Positions 5,261 to 5,916 of a stretch of 5,916 bases of DNA are shown piece after piece (the first letter of the stretch is position 1; the number at the start of each line of letters is the position of its first letter). The stretch lies in the NCBI GenBank assembly GCA_036397395.1, contig DASWIZ010000036.1, forward strand, positions 1-5,916. Reading direction: 5' to 3'. Both the position numbers and the translations under genes were made by a program. The notes beneath the pieces are model-generated. The model saw nothing but the letters and a program-made list of their open reading frames with translations. It was not told the DNA's origin and did no database searches. Source of the stretch: DASRUP01 sp036397395 (lineage in GTDB: Bacteria > Patescibacteriota > Minisyncoccia > Minisyncoccales > UBA10102).

Positions 5261-5570
5261 AAAATACCCCAAAAAAATACAGGAAGCTATCGATAGGGGT
5301 GACCTGATTCCACGCGAGGAAGTTTGGCGTAGCTATTCCAAGAAGGAACAAGAAGCGATTAAAGAAAGGGCCCGATACTTGAAAGCGGCAATGGAACTTA
5401 GGAAAGTGCGCAAACAAATGCATCTTTCCCAGGAACAACTTGCCAAGAAAATGTCGGTAAAACGCGAGTTTATCTCTCGCATTGAAAGCGGAAGACAAAA
5501 CGTTACTCTCGACACGTTATATCGTATCGCCGAAGTCACCGGCAAACAATTCCGTTTGAGCTTTAGATAA
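5253..5570 (+). CDS. higA: XRE-family antitoxin (HigA-like)
   Basis: A 105-residue DNA-binding antitoxin expected to neutralise the toxin encoded just upstream and to repress their shared promoter. Residues 1-45 form a charged, helical N-terminal extension (PKKIQEAIDRGDLIPREEVW...). Residues 46-101 are a Cro/C1-type helix-turn-helix: LRKVRKQMHLSQEQLAKKMS, then VKREFISRIESGRQNVTLDT, then LYRIAEVTG. The ATG at 5253 overlaps the toxin's end (toxin stop TAA at 5258-5260). There is no Shine-Dalgarno, so re-initiation after the toxin is likely. Toxin-first order with an XRE antitoxin is typical of HigBA. The inverted repeat at 4930-4945 is the obvious operator candidate. Confidence 0.92.
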   Translation: MNKKYPKKIQEAIDRGDLIPREEVWRSYSKKEQEAIKERARYLKAAMELRKVRKQMHLSQEQLAKKMSVKREFISRIESGRQNVTLDTLYRIAEVTGKQFRLSFR

Positions 5571-5582
5571 CCATTTTTGCGT

Positions 5583-5611
5583 TTGACTTTTCCTCGGTAT
5601 CGTGTTAGTGT
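5583..5611 (+). promoter_or_regulatory. Strong-looking promoter with extended -10
   Basis: TTGACT (5583-5588) and TAGTGT (5606-5611) are 17 bp apart, with a TGT extended -10 motif at 5603-5605. It starts 12 bp after the antitoxin stop codon and would produce a transcript from about 5618, containing a Shine-Dalgarno and the small ORF at 5652, and ending at the terminator at 5789-5812. Confidence 0.55.
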
Positions 5612-5638
5612 ATTGCCAGCATTCGGGTTCTAAACTCT

Positions 5639-5646
5639 GGAGGTGA
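5639..5646 (+). promoter_or_regulatory. Strong Shine-Dalgarno of the small ORF
   Basis: GGAGGTGA is an almost perfect anti-16S match and ends 5 nt before the ATG at 5652. It is the only textbook ribosome-binding site in the window that precedes a well-spaced start without ambiguity, and it is the main support for translation of the small ORF. Confidence 0.65.
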
Positions 5647-5651
5647 ATAGG

Positions 5652-5735
5652 ATGGACATATCTAATGTGGAAAAGTGGATTCGTAAGGTGGGCGAATATG
5701 GGGGGGGGTTGGCGGGGGAACTTGTTGCTCTCTAA
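5652..5735 (+). CDS. Small ORF (27 aa) with a G9 tract
   Basis: The ATG follows GGAGGTGA by 5 nt. The peptide begins MDISNVEKWIRKVGEY, continues GGGLAGELVAL, and stops at TAA 5733-5735. The first part could form a charged amphipathic helix; the second is glycine-rich and hydrophobic. I recognise no family. The three glycines are encoded by nine consecutive Gs (5700-5708), a slippage-prone run. Losing one G gives an end at TGA after ...LLSKL; gaining one extends the frame to a TAA just after the CCCATTTTT at 5762-5770. It has its own promoter and terminator, so the transcript may instead act as a small RNA, or the ORF may be a leader peptide. Translation is plausible, function unknown. Confidence 0.4.
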   Translation: MDISNVEKWIRKVGEYGGGLAGELVAL

Positions 5736-5788
5736 GCTCTGAATTACAAAACTCTCCCACACCCATTTTTTAAAGAAACCGAAAACAG

Positions 5789-5812
5789 CTCACGTAGGTG
5801 AGGTTTTTTGTT
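5789..5812 (+). terminator. Rho-independent terminator of the small unit
   Basis: CTCAC (5789-5793) and GTGAG (5798-5802) pair around GTAG; a further G is followed by six Ts (5804-5809) and then GTTT. The stem is short but tightly followed by the T-run. It closes the unit that begins at the promoter at 5583. Confidence 0.6.
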
Positions 5813-5916
5813 TGCTAGCCATTGTCATATGGTGAAACGCTTGTGTCTTGTTAGGCTCTGTGCTTCTACGCAAGCACGTAGGATACTAACGCGTGCATGT
5901 AATTGGCAAGGTATCC
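5813..5916. other. Intergenic end of window, no gene seen
   Basis: About 100 bp after the terminator with no supported gene. It holds a small hairpin, CTACG-caagca-CGTAG (5866-5881), and GGATAC/GTATCC arms at 5881-5886 and 5911-5916. An ATG at 5829 stays open to the window end but has no Shine-Dalgarno or family-like sequence. Confidence 0.4.

Noticed and set aside
5829..5916. ATG-started frame open to the window end
   Set aside because: No Shine-Dalgarno, only 29 codons, and an Arg/Cys-rich product that resembles no family; best treated as chance.

Overview
The window looks like a fragment of a Candidate Phyla Radiation (Patescibacteria, probably Parcubacteria-type) genome using the standard genetic code. 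This is inferred from three things. There is a Cas2/PaaX-like protein with an N-terminal hydrophobic helix and no CRISPR locus. The IleRS is of the type-2 kind. Short tandem and palindromic repeats sit in frame inside a conserved gene. No rRNA or tRNA is visible, so the placement rests on gene style alone. All genes read on the + strand.

Layout: (1) 35-586, an unrecognised protein with a signal-peptide-like N-terminus, followed by a hairpin terminator at 601-650. (2) 731-1303, a winged-helix/Cas2-like (PaaX-like) protein. It lies exactly between two related 40-bp palindromes (681-720 and 1302-1341), one over its putative promoter and start region, the other overlapping its stop codon. (3) 1409-4912, a 1167-residue type-2 isoleucyl-tRNA synthetase. 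It carries a complete histidine-phosphatase domain (about residues 497-690) with every catalytic residue I could check, inserted between the two halves of a zinc knuckle. It also has four short repeat-derived expansions elsewhere. (4) 4949-5570, a toxin-first RelE/HigB plus XRE/HigA toxin-antitoxin pair overlapping by 8 bp, behind a promoter that contains a small inverted repeat. (5) 5583-5812, a compact transcription unit with a good extended -10 promoter, a strong Shine-Dalgarno, a 27-codon ORF containing a run of nine Gs, and a terminator. (6) 5813-5916, no gene seen.

The strongest candidate for something new is the phosphatase nested inside IleRS. The second is the Cas2-like gene bracketed by twin palindromes, which could be an autoregulated unit (palindrome as operator) or a small mobile or REP-like unit. 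A third pattern is that -10-like hexamers end about 7-8 nt before the ATG of the Cas2-like gene, ileS and possibly the toxin, none of which has a well-placed Shine-Dalgarno. This suggests leaderless mRNAs, whereas the small ORF at 5652 has a textbook Shine-Dalgarno. Functional links between the genes are otherwise not evident; the toxin-antitoxin pair is probably an accessory insertion downstream of the housekeeping ileS.
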